Source: Seiridium cupressi
Lineage: Eukaryota > Ascomycota > Sordariomycetes > Amphisphaeriales > Sporocadaceae
NCBI GenBank assembly: GCA_036674765.1
Contig: JARVKI010000069.1
Coordinates: forward strand, 62,001-126,000
Direction of reading: 5' to 3'
Length of the DNA: 64,000 nucleotides
Shown here: positions 46,266-58,814 of the stretch, in pieces
Layout of the letters: the number at the start of each line of letters is the position of its first letter
Numbering within the stretch: the first letter of the stretch is position 1
Notes under the pieces: model-generated
Seen by the model: the letters and a program-made list of their open reading frames with translations, nothing else
What the model was told of the DNA's origin: nothing
The model's database searches: none
Position numbers and translations under genes: made by a program

Positions 46266-47925
46266 TTATACAACCCGTCGTTGTTGACGCCGCCGTGGCG
46301 ATCTTCTCAGGGAAGCCGATTCGTCTTCGAGAGCTTGGAGATCTTGTACAGGCTCGTCATCTGTCAAGATGGATAATATCGACCTTTCTATCATGCTTCT
46401 TCCACCCATCAACTGATCTTCGTCAATCCAGCCGGACTCGACCGCAAACACGACAATATCGCTGGCGCTGGCAAAGCCAGGAACACTATCATCTGCCTCG
46501 GGATCGAGATGTGTCCTGAGGTCCTTAGTTGTCCGTCTGAATGCGTTCAACTCTTTCCTTGGGCCTTGGAAGTGAAGAACGATGTACTCGTATATGTAAG
46601 CAAGCCACAACACATTGGTATACGGCTCATACTGCGCCCACGAGATTGGCCCATCAACCCCTTCGGCATACGCGACCTGGTGACTCTTGGGTGGCAAACA
46701 TACACGATCTCCTCGTAGGAAGAACGATCGCATCTGTCTGTAGACTCTGCATTGCGGTGCATGCTCGCTGGCGAAAAGGGTTAAATCCCTCTCTAGATCA
46801 TAAGCGACCGGCCGCGAGTCCTCCGATTCGACATCGCCCCTGGCACGAGACAGGCCGTAATCTAGAATCGTGATCTCAAGTCCAGAATGGCCAAATTGAG
46901 AGGATGTGTACCTTTCCTCCGGCGGCATAGGTTGTCTGACTTGTCGGATGCAAAGATTCCCTTCGTGCAGATCGCGATGCTACCATGGTCAGTCATGTTC
47001 TCTGCTTGAGTGGACAACAACATACCTCAAACTCCACCTGAGCTTCAGCTCGAGCCATTGCAATTGCAACGTGGAAGAATATGTCCCACATCTGATCAGC
47101 CGACAAGAGCTGAAAATCCTCCAAGGCGACTCCTGCATCCCCAAGCTCAACTACCAGGAACTTCGTACCGTCCAGATACCGACTTGGCGAAGGATAGAAC
47201 TGCAGTCTACCAGGGTCTTGGCGCTTCGCCTTCTTGTGGAATGCTTGATGCGTCTCCAGCAGCTCTTTGCACGCCTTCCCCTGCACGACATATCTCTCCT
47301 TATACACTACGAAGCCGGGAATGTCCGCAAGCCATTCCGAGATCTTCAGCTCGCCCATCAAATCTGCTTCCGAGTGCGGCGCTTCGTCTACCAGACCAGA
47401 TTTCTCCTGGGCTTTTGTTTGTGCCTTGATTGGTGACTCCATTCGGATGACTTTGATGATGCTGGTGCCTCGCTCGTTTGAAACTCGGTAAACTTCCGCA
47501 TAAGATGCCTCCGCGATTTTGACTATTCGATCGCCTGGTGGGCACACTTCTGACCAGGACAGTATTCGGAGTTCATTATTCTGGGTATCTGTTCCGGCAG
47601 GCACGGGCTCTTCGTCGGACAGCTCATCGGGCTCCGGCGTCGCCTCTTGAACTGGCTCTGGTGATTTTGCTCTCCTTGCCCGTCTCTCCAGGGCTCTGGC
47701 AGAGGGCTTCTCTGGTAATGGAGATGAATCGTTCTCATTTTGGATACAAATTGTCATCACCTTCTCTGTGATATCGTTGATTACATTGTCGTCGGTTTGC
47801 TCGACGATTGCAGTCTTGGCGACTGCCTTACGGACGGGCGTCTGGGGCAATTCGGCAAAGAGACGACCGCACGTCGTCTTCTTGTGCTGCTTGCCATACT
47901 TGCGCACTGTTGATTGCTTCGACAT
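46266..47925 (-). CDS. Haspin-like serine/threonine protein kinase
   Basis: Haspin phosphorylates histone H3 Thr3 at mitotic centromeres and thereby recruits the chromosomal passenger complex. Minus-strand exons 47925-47026 and 46979-46266 give 537 residues. The basic N-terminus (MSKQSTVRKYGKQHKKTTCGRLFAELP) resembles the fungal haspin leader. SWSEVCPPGDRIVKIAEASYAEVYRV holds the nucleotide loop, and IIKVIRME the lysine (about 165). HRDLHEGNLCI (about 301) is the catalytic loop, and ILDYGLSR (Asp about 340) the metal-binding motif. Most haspins have DYT here, so the glycine is notable. The long insert between strands and the C-terminal SDI...RTTKDLRTHL helices fit haspin better than other kinases. 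Confidence 0.85.
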
Positions 47926-48358
47926 TATTTCTTCCTTTTTCCATTCTCGTTGTTCCCGCTCAAGCTACTTTTGCAACTGCTCTGTCATTGAGCCTCGAGT
48001 ATTAAACAAGTTCGGTTTGACGTGGCTGTTGACGTGGGGCGTCATTGTTGGCATGACAACACGTTTTAGCTAGGTCAATCAAGGGTGCGGCCGCTATATT
48101 CGCTCCAAGCTGGCCGCTGAGCCGCACTAGCGAAACAGCGATCCAACGATTCAACGAATTTATTATTGGCCATAAACTTAGATACTGTTCGACTATTATG
48201 AGTATGACTGGAGAAACAATATTTATTAGAGCTGCCTTTTATGCTAATAATGATGTTATTGACATCACGTACAGAACTGTCTGCCCGTGATACTAAATGA
48301 TTTTTGTTCAACGCGTTAAAGCCGCCCAATCAAAGACATAGATAGCTACGTACTCGCG
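47926..48358. other. Kinase promoter region and tandem repeat
   Basis: About 430 bp upstream of the haspin-like gene. It includes the first unit of a 43-bp tandem duplication (48312-48354). No gene is seen. Confidence 0.5.
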
Positions 48359-48396
48359 TTAAAGCTGCCCTATCAAAGACATAACAGCAACATACT
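48312..48396. repeat. 43-bp tandem duplication, two diverged units
   Basis: Unit 1 starts CGCGTTAAAGCCGCCCAATC at 48312 and unit 2 starts CGCGTTAAAGCTGCCCTATC at 48355. They share CAAAGACATA further on and then drift. The second unit covers the C-terminal codons and the stop of the small membrane ORF on the minus strand. Confidence 0.75.
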
Positions 48397-48694
48397 TAGA
48401 CACCACATCATGCTTAGGACTCACTAATATCCGTAGTAAATCTGTGTGTTGCAAATGATCGGGATGAAAGAGGCTAAACATCCACGCATACCAAAGTTGG
48501 ATGCCAACATAGAAGGCGCCCAAGGTGACAATAATGCCGAAGAGGACGATAATGCTGATAATTGCACAATAGAAGAATCCCTTGATGAAGTGGACTACGG
48601 CTTTCCACCCCAGCCAAAACGCAATGGATATAAGGTATATCCAAAGCAATATTAGGAGGAGAGCCACCACTGATCCTAGGACCTTTTCAATCAT
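48359..48694 (-). CDS. Small hydrophobic membrane protein, unknown
   Basis: An open frame of 111 residues with about three membrane-spanning stretches (VVALLLILLWIYLISIAFWL, FFYCAIISIIVLFGIIVTLG, VGIQLWYAWMFSLF), which is unlikely by chance. I know no family for it. It begins directly downstream, in the same orientation, of the retroelement-like repeat (48700-49021), which contains TATATATATGCATCGC some 100 bp before the ATG. It could be a young gene using that promoter, or a relic. The stop lies in a tandem repeat. Confidence 0.4.
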   Translation of the reverse strand: MIEKVLGSVVALLLILLWIYLISIAFWLGWKAVVHFIKGFFYCAIISIIVLFGIIVTLGAFYVGIQLWYAWMFSLFHPDHLQHTDLLRILVSPKHDVVSKYVAVMSLIGQL

Positions 48695-48699
48695 TTTGA

Positions 48700-49021
48700 T
48701 AGATTGTCTTGTGGTACTTACCGGGAATTTGTAGTGGTGTGTAAAAGGGTCGAGAAATCAGATGGTTGATGGCTAATGCGATGCATATATATACCCAAGG
48801 AAAGTGAATTGAACAAGGAAGATATACGCAAAAGACAATGTTTTATCATAAACATAGTACTTGATTGAATAGAGAAACAAGAGTTTCAAGTGATTGCGTT
48901 TCAAGGGTTTCGTGTAGACAAAGGACTAGGTTCATACTTAACAAGAACAGGCTAGAGAACAGTTGCAGCACTTCGTGCTACAACTGTTCTTTATCCCTTG
49001 TCCCACCATACACCACGCGAC
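48700..49021 (-). mobile_element. Degenerate LTR-retroelement end (copy 2, inferred)
   Basis: On the minus strand from 49021 it reads TGTCGCGTGGTGTATGGTGG, then GAACAGTTGTAGCAC-TTC-like hairpin arms (48957-48989; 15-bp arms with one mismatch), then TGTTAAGTATGAACCTAGTC and AAACCCTTGA. It parallels copy 1 at 20 kb. TGTTAAGTATGAACC looks like a copia-type LTR start. The remainder down to about 48700 would be LTR, with a TATA-like stretch. The inner boundary is not defined, and no target-site duplication is clear. Confidence 0.5.
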
Positions 49022-49123
49022 ACCAAGATTAGTGTGTTTAGATCAAAAGGGCTGGTGCTCAACCTGAATAATACAATTCTTTACATTTATATAACAGCCA
49101 TGATGAGTTAACAAAGCGGAATC

Positions 49124-49190
49124 AAGAACAATTGCAGCATTTCGCGCTACAATTGTTCTTCATCTCCTTTCCCCCATATACCACATAATA
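49124..49190 (-). repeat. Diverged hairpin-repeat (copy 3)
   Basis: AAGAACAATTGCAGCAT, loop TTC, GCGCTACAATTGTTCTT (17-bp arms, three mismatches), followed by a degenerate version of the CTTTCCCCCATATACCACAT end. It lies 170 bp from copy 2 in the same orientation. Differences from copies 1 and 2 are mainly C/T and G/A. Confidence 0.55.
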
Positions 49191-50029
49191 CATGATACCT
49201 TTGGTGCTGGTATCTGGGTCGGACATATCACTCCGACCTACTTGGGAATTGTTGTCCCACATGTGCTCATTCCGGCGTTCGAGATAATTACTGACAATCT
49301 AGTGATGAGATTCCATGGACAACAAGTTAAGTAGGTGGTGGTGGTCATGATTACCAATTTACTATAAGAGGCGTCCGAAAGTGAGGCGCGTTCAAGAGTG
49401 GGTGGTATATGTTGACGACAAGTGTGGAATTTGGGCTTTGCCGTGACTGTAGACCACAATCGATAATCGCTTTGGAGGATAATCACATTGCCGTTGGCCT
49501 GCAAGAGCCGCCGACAAGGGTACGGCTGGAATGAAGGTCGTAAAATCCCAGTGGTCACATCAGCTGTAACTTATAGATGAAGTTTTCAAATTGTACTCTC
49601 TAATGTGAACCTCAAACTCCATCCCGGGGCAAAAATGTTGTCTTGATGCAGTGCGATGCTTGCCCATAAATCTAACTAGCGGCCAGCCTGGTTGCAGCTG
49701 GTGAGGCCTGGGGGCAGTCTGTCGGCCCGCCACAATCTCTACTTGGTTGCACCTTCTACTGGACTCACTTCAAAAGCTGTTGCCTCGGTTTCGAATTATT
49801 CACAAAAACGCGAGAGTTCGAGTCACTTAGGCGTTTGTCAAAATTCATTCTGAATAGTCGATATTTCCATTTATCTCAACTGCTTCTTCAGCCCGCATTC
49901 AATCCGCCATAGCAACATACCTCGAGGTCTGAAGCTTGAACCTAGATGAGCAAGCTAGTCATTTCCACGGACTCTTCCCACACAATCTGCCCCCAAGTCA
50001 CTTGAGACGCCCTAGGCACTCTGCTCAAG
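49191..50029. other. Upstream region of PUS7
   Basis: About 840 bp with no recognised gene. A minus-strand frame at 49238-49558 has no family resemblance. The last few hundred bases are expected to hold the PUS7 promoter. Confidence 0.45.
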
Positions 50030-53000
50030 ATGGCAACGCATACAGCCATGACCCAGGGCAACGATCCTGACCTCCGCAGCTCACTCGAGCGAAAGCTCGG
50101 AATTCTGCACTTCGTTTCGCCCAAGGAGCACGGCTGGAACGGCGTTCTTCGAAAGAGGTGAGGCAGGAGAATGCCCTCTTGATGATCAAGGCTAAGTTTT
50201 CCTAGGTTCACAGACTTTCAAGTCCACGAGATTGACGAAAACGGTGAAATCGTTCATTTGAATGACTACTTCACCAATGCCAGGGATTACGATAGAGCTG
50301 TACGTTGCAGGTCAGCTAGAGATCGATATCAAGGCATGCTGACAATTAACAGGAGGCTGCCAAGAAAGCAGTGGTCCCAGGCGGTCATCCAGATTCCATA
50401 TCGCCTAGCCAAACGAATGGAACTGGTGCTACAGTCATCTCTCCTCCTAACAAAGCAGCAGATGGCGGTGCCAAACCCGCGACTGTTGATGCAACTGACA
50501 AGACCGCCCCTCAGCCCTCTAGCGACACCGTCACCGGCTCTGGGGCAGAGGGCTTGATTGGCGCTGACGAGAAAGCAATCAGTAAGGACGAGGCCATCGG
50601 GAGCATCTCGGGTTCCGACGAGGCAAAATTGAAGGAGCTGTTGGGTGAAACCGCGACTAATGAGCTGCTCGCTCTTCATAAGAAGATCATCGCCGATCCC
50701 AAGGCACGACCGCAAACTCACGGTTTTGTCAAGTTTCCTCAAATTGCGGATAGGTCCGCTAGGACAGCCGTTCACTCGGTACGCTCACTCAGTCGTCTTT
50801 GTGCCCCCTTCTCTCCAGATCTGACTTTTGGCTAGGAAATCCGGCGCATCTTCTCGTCAAAGATCGACACAGAAACGAACTCCGATGGCATTATTCAAGC
50901 AAGAGCGCAGCCTGCTCGTGGTAATTCAAAATGGGGCACTCGTACAGATAATCGTAACCGTGTCAATCAACCCGGCCAGGTCAAGATTGGCAAGTTCTTG
51001 CATTTCTCTCTCTACAAAGAAAACAAAGATACCATGGAGGCCATCAACATCCTGGCTGGTGTCCTCGGCATGAAGCCCAACTTTTTCAGCACTGCTGGAA
51101 CGAAAGATCGTCGCGCAGTCACAGTTCAGCGTGTGAGCATACGCGGTCGCGATCCGAAGAAGGTGATGAACGCCAATGCTAAGCTGCGGGGCCTGGCCAT
51201 TGGCGACTTCAAGTTCTCGGACAAAGATCTTTACCTCGGTAGCCACAACGGCAACGAGTTTACCATTGTGATGAAGGATTGCACTTTCCAAGGTTTGGAG
51301 AGTGAGCCCTTTGAACGCCAACTCGAGATTGGCCAAGCAGCCCTCGATCAAGCACTTTCTGACATTTCCAAGCATGGTTTCATAAACTATTTCGGTACAC
51401 AACGGTTCGGTACATATGAGATAGGTACTCAGATCCTGGGAATGAAGATCCTGCAAGGGGATCTGAAGGGTGTTGTACAGGACTTGCTTTCATTCGATCC
51501 AAACTTAGCTGCAACCGATCCCAACACACTTCAGGGTGACAATAACCGCCTAACCGATATGCACCGAGCCAAAGCATTGGCCAAGTACAAAGACAACAAT
51601 GATCCGGAAGGAGCAGTCAAGTCGCTTCCCCGAAGATGCAACACTGAATTCGCCATTCTCAAACATCTGAGCAAGCAGCCCACTGATTTCCACGGAGCTG
51701 TCCTAGCTATCACCCGAAACATGAGGAACATGTATCTGCACGCTTACCAGTCGCTTGTATGGAACTTCGTTGCAAGTAAGCGCTGGGAAGTCTTCGGTTC
51801 CTCAGTCGTGAAGGGAGATCTCGTCTTTGCCGCCGCAGATGATACCGTCAAGGTGGAACCTAACGATCAAGAAGACTACGACGAAGAAAACATACATCTT
51901 GCCGAGACCAGTTCTGTGAAAGAGGCTCCAAAACCCAGGGTCCGTGCCTTGACTGAGGAAGACGTTGCTAGCGGCCGGTACTCTATCACTGATGTCGTGT
52001 TGTCCATACCAGGCACCGATGTCATTTACCCCAACAACGAGGTTGGCGAGTATTACAAGGAATTCATGAGTAAGGAAGAAAACGGTTCCCTAGACCCTCA
52101 CAACATGCATCGCTCTCTGAAGGCATTTAGCCTTACCGGCGACTACCGCAAGTTTATGGGCACCTTCATCGGTACGCCTTCGGGTGTCATTCGTTCCTAT
52201 TCCCACGATAATGATCAATTGGTCCCAACAGATCTTGATCTGATCAAAACACGACAAACCAAGGCACACACAGAATCTGCAGCTCACGGAAAGGCAGCAT
52301 CAGGTTGGAACTCATTCTCGCAAAAGGTGCGAGATGACGAGCGCAAACAAGCAAATGATAAGTTTGCCGCCGCTCAGAGACGAAAGGCCGATAGTGTGGA
52401 AGACGAGACATCAGATGCTCGCGTGAACGACACTTGGGTTCAGACTTCAGTCGACGGAAGCAACAAAAGGGTCAAGGTCGGTACTGCTGCAACGGGTATT
52501 GATTCTGGAGTCAGCGAAAGTCAGCAAGCCGATTCTATGGACATAGATCAGCCCGCTACTGTCACCCACGAAGCTGCCTCGTCATCTTCTCTTCTGGCCA
52601 AGGCATCGAAACAAGACGAAGTCAACGGCCCAACCGTGCCGGAGGTTAGTACAGTCGTTACTTCTACCACAGAGGGGAGCTACTACAGACGCTTCAAGAA
52701 AGTTCTTTTAAAGCTCTACAACGCGACCCTCGGCAATTTCTTGAGAATCTTCAGTACTGACAAGCGTTCCTCCAAGACATCAACGCAAGCATCACAGTCA
52801 GACCCAAACAACGAAATTAGAGCTCCCCGAGCATCTGATGAAACCACTGACGAACAGGCCACCCAGGTTGCTCAGACTCAAGATGGTTCTAAAGATAGTA
52901 TCAGCCAAGACGAGCCCGCTGCTCCCGAGGATAGGAAGAACCAGGGACAGCAAGACGATTCATCGTCGCCGACGGGCCAACAGAAGATGGCCGTCATCCT

Positions 53001-53061
53001 TAAATTCTCACTCGGTTCTAGTGCTTATGCTACGATGGTGCTTCGAGAGCTACAAGGTTAG
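50030..53061 (+). CDS. PUS7: Multisubstrate tRNA/RNA pseudouridine synthase PUS7 (TruD family)
   Basis: PUS7 converts uridine to pseudouridine in tRNAs, snRNA and mRNA. Exons 50030-50157, 50206-50299, 50353-50778 and 50836-53061 give 957 residues. The N-terminus LGILHFVSPKEHGWNGVLRKRFTDFQVHEID is a clear match. STAGTKDRRAVTVQ (about 300-313) contains the catalytic Asp. Then come HGFINYFGTQRFG and the insert between the two TruD lobes. The region from about 700 to 920 is long, polar and low-complexity, with a basic patch (YYRRFKKVLLKLYN). The last stretch AVILKFSLGSSAYATMVLREL is the conserved end. The usual few residues after this point (a PEF-type tail) are absent: the frame stops at once. 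A further 3' exon is possible. Confidence 0.92.
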
Positions 53062-54615
53062 GAGCCGTCTAGCGATCAGGTAAACCCATCTGAATTGTGT
53101 CACAATTAGTATAGCTATGGTGGACCGTCTCAGATCATCCGATGGTCATTCCCTGAGATCGTCTTGCCTACCAACATGAGAAACGCAGGGTTTCCAGGCA
53201 GACCCGTATTATCGCAAGGCCTTTCGGAATTCTTTGCACTCTGGTGGTTTGCTTTCTTCTTGGCTGGTCTATATGTACGAGTATTATGGCAAATGATGTC
53301 GCTAGATTTGCATTGATGAGAATATGCGCATGAGAGTCTGATACGAGACCATACGACGAAAATCGGCGATGCGTTCCTGAGTTGTGCGGATGGAGGAGAG
53401 AAGGAATGACTTCGCTATGGTTGTACAATGGCAAGCTTGCATCCTCCGTAACAGAGGCATATATTCTAGATACCCCAAGGTATGAAGGCTTATTACACTG
53501 CACCAATGACTTTGCCCTTAAACTAAAACTGCAGATCCATTGATTCTTAGTAAACGTATGTGTAAACGACCGCACTGGGCACGGGCATTAAACAGGCCCT
53601 ATTGTGGTCACTTTTGAGAAGTAATATGCGAGAGTAATTATATTCAATTCAACTACTAACTTGCATCACCAACTTTCAAACCTCCTCCCCTTGGCTTTAG
53701 ATTTTGTGAATTTCTCTGAAGTCTGTTGAAGAGGATGCGATGCGATAAAGGAGGATAAGCTTAAAGCAGCTTCGAGGCTTTATATATTCACATCACGCGC
53801 AGCTTCCACGGCGTGACATATGGGCGAGCGTGTTTGATATGAGCATACAGTTTGTTTAAATACGTTTAAAAGAACGATAAAACCAGATGATAAATATGTA
53901 TAAACGTGTCTACGACAGGAGCAGCCTTGACTCAGTCCATGACGCTTTAGTATAGGCCATAAAGTTAATCTGTAATTGCCGTAATAGTAACCTACGCAAG
54001 GATGAGAAAGGCGGGAAGAAAAAAGAAATTTTAAACGAAAAGGAAAGTCATCCATCGCCCAAGACTATAACATCAAGGTTATCAAGAATGAGTTCATACA
54101 TGTATTATAGAGCGCGGTTCTAATTTAGGTGCGCAACCCTTGAGCTCATTTGGGATGAAGTGCGCAATGTGACGGTCATCGAATACCATGTAGTTAAATG
54201 AAAGCAAAACTGCTCTTACATATTACCTGACAAACGTAGCCACCTCGAGGTCTGATCTATGCGCATGTTTTGAGTGAGTATCAAGTATCGGAGTTAGATA
54301 CGACGGGTGAGCCATTATGAAGGATAAATAAGTAGTTGGTCAATGTCGATACCGGATTTGAAAAGAGTATCATTTAGTTGTAAGAAGAGCTTTGTCGGAC
54401 CCCAGGCCTGTACTTTGTCCATCTGCTAATTGGCCCCACGATTAGCGCATCTGGAGCCCGGCTGATCTAGCTCGAACGGCACTTTCCCGATTGGCTAGCC
54501 TTGGATGATTCAGCACTCAACGCCCCACGCCGGCCGTCAGAGAGTCATAGGCGCTGTTGCCTCACATTCCACAACTTGCGCCCACTCAGTCCCATTATCT
54601 TGAGGCATCATCACC
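53062..54615. other. PUS7-SSL2 spacer
   Basis: About 1.55 kb. A stop-free plus-strand frame from about 53113 to 53310 follows PUS7 but I cannot join it in phase. From about 53580 to 54400 the DNA is AT-rich without features. SSL2 promoter sequence is expected near 54400-54615. Confidence 0.45.
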
Positions 54616-57102
54616 ATGCCGCCCAAGCGAAAGGCATCGTCGAGCGTGCTAGGTGTGGCAAAGTCAGGCAGGACCTCGGCTGCTTCGACCCCAGGGCCAG
54701 CGACTCCCCGGGACCTCGATAGTGACGAGGACGAAGTCGACTCTCCAGGACAGGTCGAGCTGCCGAACGAGGAAGACATCCAGAATGCCGTCGACCGATT
54801 CTCCCTCGCCCACTACCAAGACCAGACGATACGAGGGCCAATAGATGGCGCCAGCAGGCATTTTGGAACAAATGGCAAGCGCGATTTCTCCTTCTTGCAG
54901 CTCAAACCAGACCACAAGGACCGGCCCATCTGGATCGATCCGCAAAGAGGGCGCATAATCCTGGAGAATTTCAGCCCGTTAGCCGAGACGGCAAAGGACT
55001 TCCTAATCACAGTGGCCGAGCCGCTGTCTCGACCTACCTTTCTTCATGAATACTCCCTCACCACTCACAGTCTGTATGCGGCCATCTCGGTCGGCCTTCA
55101 GGCCAGCGACATCATTGCCACCCTGGACAGGTTCTCCAAGACTGAGCTCCCAGGCTCCATCCGCTCGTTCATCGCCAATTCGACATCTGCATATGGCAAG
55201 GTCAAGCTCGTTATCAAGAACACCAAGTATTACGTTGAAAGTAGCGATCCAGAGGTTCTCCAGAAGTTATTGAAAGATCCCGTCATCGGGCCATGTCGAG
55301 TTCAGGGAAGCGATATTACAACACTAACTTCTAACATGCCCGGCATCATTATCCCGGGCACATCAAATGCTGCAGGTGTGCAGCAAGTCGCACAAAAGAC
55401 TTCAGAGGATGTCCCGCCAGAGCAAGCAAAGTCAGAGAATGCCATGCAAGCACTCAGGGAAGACGACGATGACGATAATCAGGAGGCTGTTCATGCGTTC
55501 GAGATTCCCGATAAGGCTGTGGAAACGGTTCAGAAGCGATGTCTAGCGATCCAATACCCTATATTGGAAGAGTACGACTTCCGTAACGACGACAGAAACG
55601 CGAACCTCGAGATTGATCTGAAGCCGAACACGCAGATTCGGTCGTACCAAGAGAAGAGCCTCAGTAAGATGTTCGGTAACGGTCGAGCAAAGAGCGGTAT
55701 CATTGTGCTTCCCTGCGGTGCCGGCAAGACGCTGGTAGGTATAACTGCTGCTTGTACCATCAAGAAGGGCTGTATTGTGCTATGCACGAGTACCATGTCT
55801 GCTCATCAATGGCGACAAGAGTTCTTGAAGTGGTCCAACATTCACCCGAAGGACATTACTGTCTTCACCGCCGAAAAGAAGGACAAGTTTGAAGGCAATA
55901 CAGGCATCATCGTCACAACGTATCCCATGGTCACGCAATCCGGCAAGCGGGCTTATGACTCGCAAAAGATGATGGACTTCCTGACAGGGAGGGAGTGGGG
56001 ATTGATGCTCCTCGACGAGGTTCACGTCGTTCCGGCTAACATCTTCCGCAAGGTGTCGTCACACATCAAAAGCCACTCCAAGTTAGGGCTCACTGCTACA
56101 CTCCTCCGCGAAGACGACAAGATTGGCGATCTTAATTTTCTCATTGGGCCCAAGTTGTATGAGGCCAACTGGATGGAGCTGTCAGAACAAGGGCACATCG
56201 CCAAAGTACAATGCGCCGAGGTTTGGTGTCCGATGACGACGGAATTCTATGACGAATACCTGAGAACAAGCGATCGAGGCTTGAAGGCTAACCTTTATAT
56301 CATGAACCCGCGGAAAATACAGGCATGCCAGTTTCTCATCGACTATCACGAAAAACGTGGAGACAAGATCATCGTCTTCTCAGATAATGTTTACGCTCTA
56401 AAGGAGGTTGCGCTGGCGCTGGGGAAGGCATACATCTGCGGAGCCACGGGCAACAATGAGCGCATGCGCATCCTCGAGAACTTTATGTACAACCCCAACG
56501 TGAAGACGGTCTTCCTGTCCAAGATTGGCGACACTTCCCTGGATCTTCCAGAGGCTACCTGCTTGATCCAAATCTCGTCGCACTACGGTTCTCGGCGTCA
56601 AGAGGCTCAGCGCCTGGGTCGCATTCTTCGAGCCAAGCGCCGAAACGACGAAGGCTTCAACGCTTTCTTCTACTCCCTCGTCTCGAAGGATACAACCGAG
56701 ATGTACTACTCAACTAAGCGCCAGGCCTTCCTTGTGGACCAAGGCTACTCGTTCAAGGTAATCACGCAGTTAGCCGGGATGGACCAGATGGAAAGCCTGG
56801 TGTTCAACTCTGCGCAGTTGCGGCGGGAACTGCTGCAAAAGGTTATTGTTGACACGGAGGCCAAGCGTGGAATGGACGACGAGGATGCGACCGACGATCT
56901 CTTCTACGCCACCAAAGGCAGGAAGAGGGGTGTACGACGTACGGCGGGCACACTTGGGGAGCTCAGCGGTGGCCAGGACATGGCGTATATGGAGCAGAGA
57001 AAGAGTGCAAATAAGGCATTGAAGAAGAACGCTAAACAGAGCGAATTCTTCAAGAAGCATTACAGGGAGGTTGCCAGGAACAAGGCGAATGCTCAGAAGT
57101 AG
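54616..57102 (+). CDS. SSL2: TFIIH DNA translocase/helicase SSL2 (XPB/ERCC3)
   Basis: XPB is the TFIIH ATPase that opens promoters for RNA polymerase II and acts in nucleotide excision repair. The gene is one uninterrupted exon of 828 residues. After a basic, Ser-rich start (PPKRKASSS) comes the XPB N-terminal domain and damage-recognition-like region. Walker [12 protein letters not shown] begins at about 365. The DEVH box ([10 protein letters not shown]) lies near 467, [11 protein letters not shown] (the RED motif) near 498, and helicase lobe 2 ends with [18 protein letters not shown]. The tail is basic ([23 protein letters not shown]). Lack of introns contrasts with most of its neighbours. 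Confidence 0.97.
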   Translation: MPPKRKASSSVLGVAKSGRTSAASTPGPATPRDLDSDEDEVDSPGQVELPNEEDIQNAVDRFSLAHYQDQTIRGPIDGASRHFGTNGKRDFSFLQLKPDHKDRPIWIDPQRGRIILENFSPLAETAKDFLITVAEPLSRPTFLHEYSLTTHSLYAAISVGLQASDIIATLDRFSKTELPGSIRSFIANSTSAYGKVKLVIKNTKYYVESSDPEVLQKLLKDPVIGPCRVQGSDITTLTSNMPGIIIPGTSNAAGVQQVAQKTSEDVPPEQAKSENAMQALREDDDDDNQEAVHAFEIPDKAVETVQKRCLAIQYPILEEYDFRNDDRNANLEIDLKPNTQIRSYQEKSLSKMFGNGRAKSGIIVLPCGAGKTLVGITAACTIKKGCIVLCTSTMSAHQWRQEFLKWSNIHPKDITVFTAEKKDKFEGNTGIIVTTYPMVTQSGKRAYDSQKMMDFLTGREWGLMLLDEVHVVPANIFRKVSSHIKSHSKLGLTATLLREDDKIGDLNFLIGPKLYEANWMELSEQGHIAKVQCAEVWCPMTTEFYDEYLRTSDRGLKANLYIMNPRKIQACQFLIDYHEKRGDKIIVFSDNVYALKEVALALGKAYICGATGNNERMRILENFMYNPNVKTVFLSKIGDTSLDLPEATCLIQISSHYGSRRQEAQRLGRILRAKRRNDEGFNAFFYSLVSKDTTEMYYSTKRQAFLVDQGYSFKVITQLAGMDQMESLVFNSAQLRRELLQKVIVDTEAKRGMDDEDATDDLFYATKGRKRGVRRTAGTLGELSGGQDMAYMEQRKSANKALKKNAKQSEFFKKHYREVARNKANAQK

Positions 57103-58814
57103 AAGCTGGTGCATGTCCGGCAACAGGCGGTTGTATAGGACACGGTTTCGGCGCATCATATTGGTCGGATATTTCTTACATTGGGGAGGGTTATGGTATA
57201 CCCAGAATGACATGCACGTACGCGAAACTTGAGAGCTTCGAACGGCACCAGTTTCTTGGACGGGCAATTTTTCTTCCCTACGTAGTATGCATGGCATATC
57301 TATAGCATAGCAGTGGAATACTAGCATGCATCACTTACAGATGAGAAGTTTTTTTTTTTTTTTGTGACACTTCACCAGTATGGTTTATAGTGCAGGTCGA
57401 GCACTTATCTGGGCGCGTGCTGCAAAGCGAAAAGCCCATTGGAGCGCACTCCCTGCTGTACAGTCCCCCCGAGCAGCGCTTAGATAAGGGACAATTGCAG
57501 GCCGCACGAATTGCCGTTGCAATCAAGATCCTTGGATGGCAGCGTTGCTAATCACATCTCAAATTTCCTACGAAGTACATTAGCCAAGACCGCAGTGCAG
57601 TGACATCATGGGCCAATGTCACCCTATTCGTGAGGCGCAAGCGGGCATTGGACCGTTCGGAGTCTCTTCTCCAATTCTCTCCAGGCGCGGTGTTGGAGAC
57701 CTACAGTACGTTATGGTGGCACTGTCCCACTCGATTGTCTGGCCACTGAAGCGAGATGTTGATATCTATGTGGATATTGGAATTGGAGATTGAGGTTGAC
57801 GACCACTGCTTCGCTCGAACAATTCCGAGGTGCCAGGTGCATGGCCATCAATCTCCCTAACCTTGGGCATTTTCTCTCGGCTAATGTAGAGTCTAGACCG
57901 GGCTGAGCTGGCTGACCACCAGAGCTGGAGGAGCTGGGATTGCCCCCCGGCTCCTGTGGGCTCCAGGCTCCTGCTGGCACTGCAGGTGCGGCATTGACTA
58001 CCTTAGCGTCGCCAACCGCCAAATGATCTCTCCACCGCGACATATGGAACTGATGACGAAAATTGCAGCAACGAGATCCCGGCCTGTCTCTCTCTCATTT
58101 GGGGCGCGAGAGGTAATCCCGGAGCTGCACCAAAAGGAGCAGAGGGATTATCGTTCAGCCCCCTCCGCCCGAAGCTGCCGCTGACGAATTGTGGTGTTGA
58201 CGTTGACGTTGGGGATTCGGGGTTTTGAATTGGAATAGACTGGATTTTGCTCTGCCCTTTCCCGCCGCCTTGGTTCGCTTCATGCCTTAGCTTTCTTTCT
58301 CACAGCCATCCTTGGCCGTCTGTCTGGTGCCAAGCTTTTTTCTTGCGCTGGCATTCCCGGCTCATCTAACGCTTATCTCTTACGACGTGTTTCCTCCCGT
58401 TCCCTCCCATCGACCAATTTTTGTTAGAGTTGAAATTCGATAGACAGGTCACCAGTCCACCTACTGCTGCCGTGCTGCCAGCGCGAGGTTCCTGCGTCTG
58501 AACCCGATTCGACAACTGCGTTGGACAGCCCATGTACAAATTTCCTAGCGCCTGCCGCTAACTAGTCAGTTAGTCTACCGAGCCAGAAGGTCGCGCGACG
58601 TGATATGCACCTGCACTCCCGTTCGGAGCTCTGCATATACACTGACGAGAAGGAACCACGGCCTCGCTGACGGACTACCGGCCACCCGTCCATCGTCTAT
58701 GCCAGGCGCATAGTCTTTTGCTTGACCGTCGGCTCTCCCACGAGGTAAGTTGCCAACTGGCCAGCGAGGCGCCTTCCCGCGCTCTTCATCGTCATCACTT
58801 GCCTCCCTCCCCTG

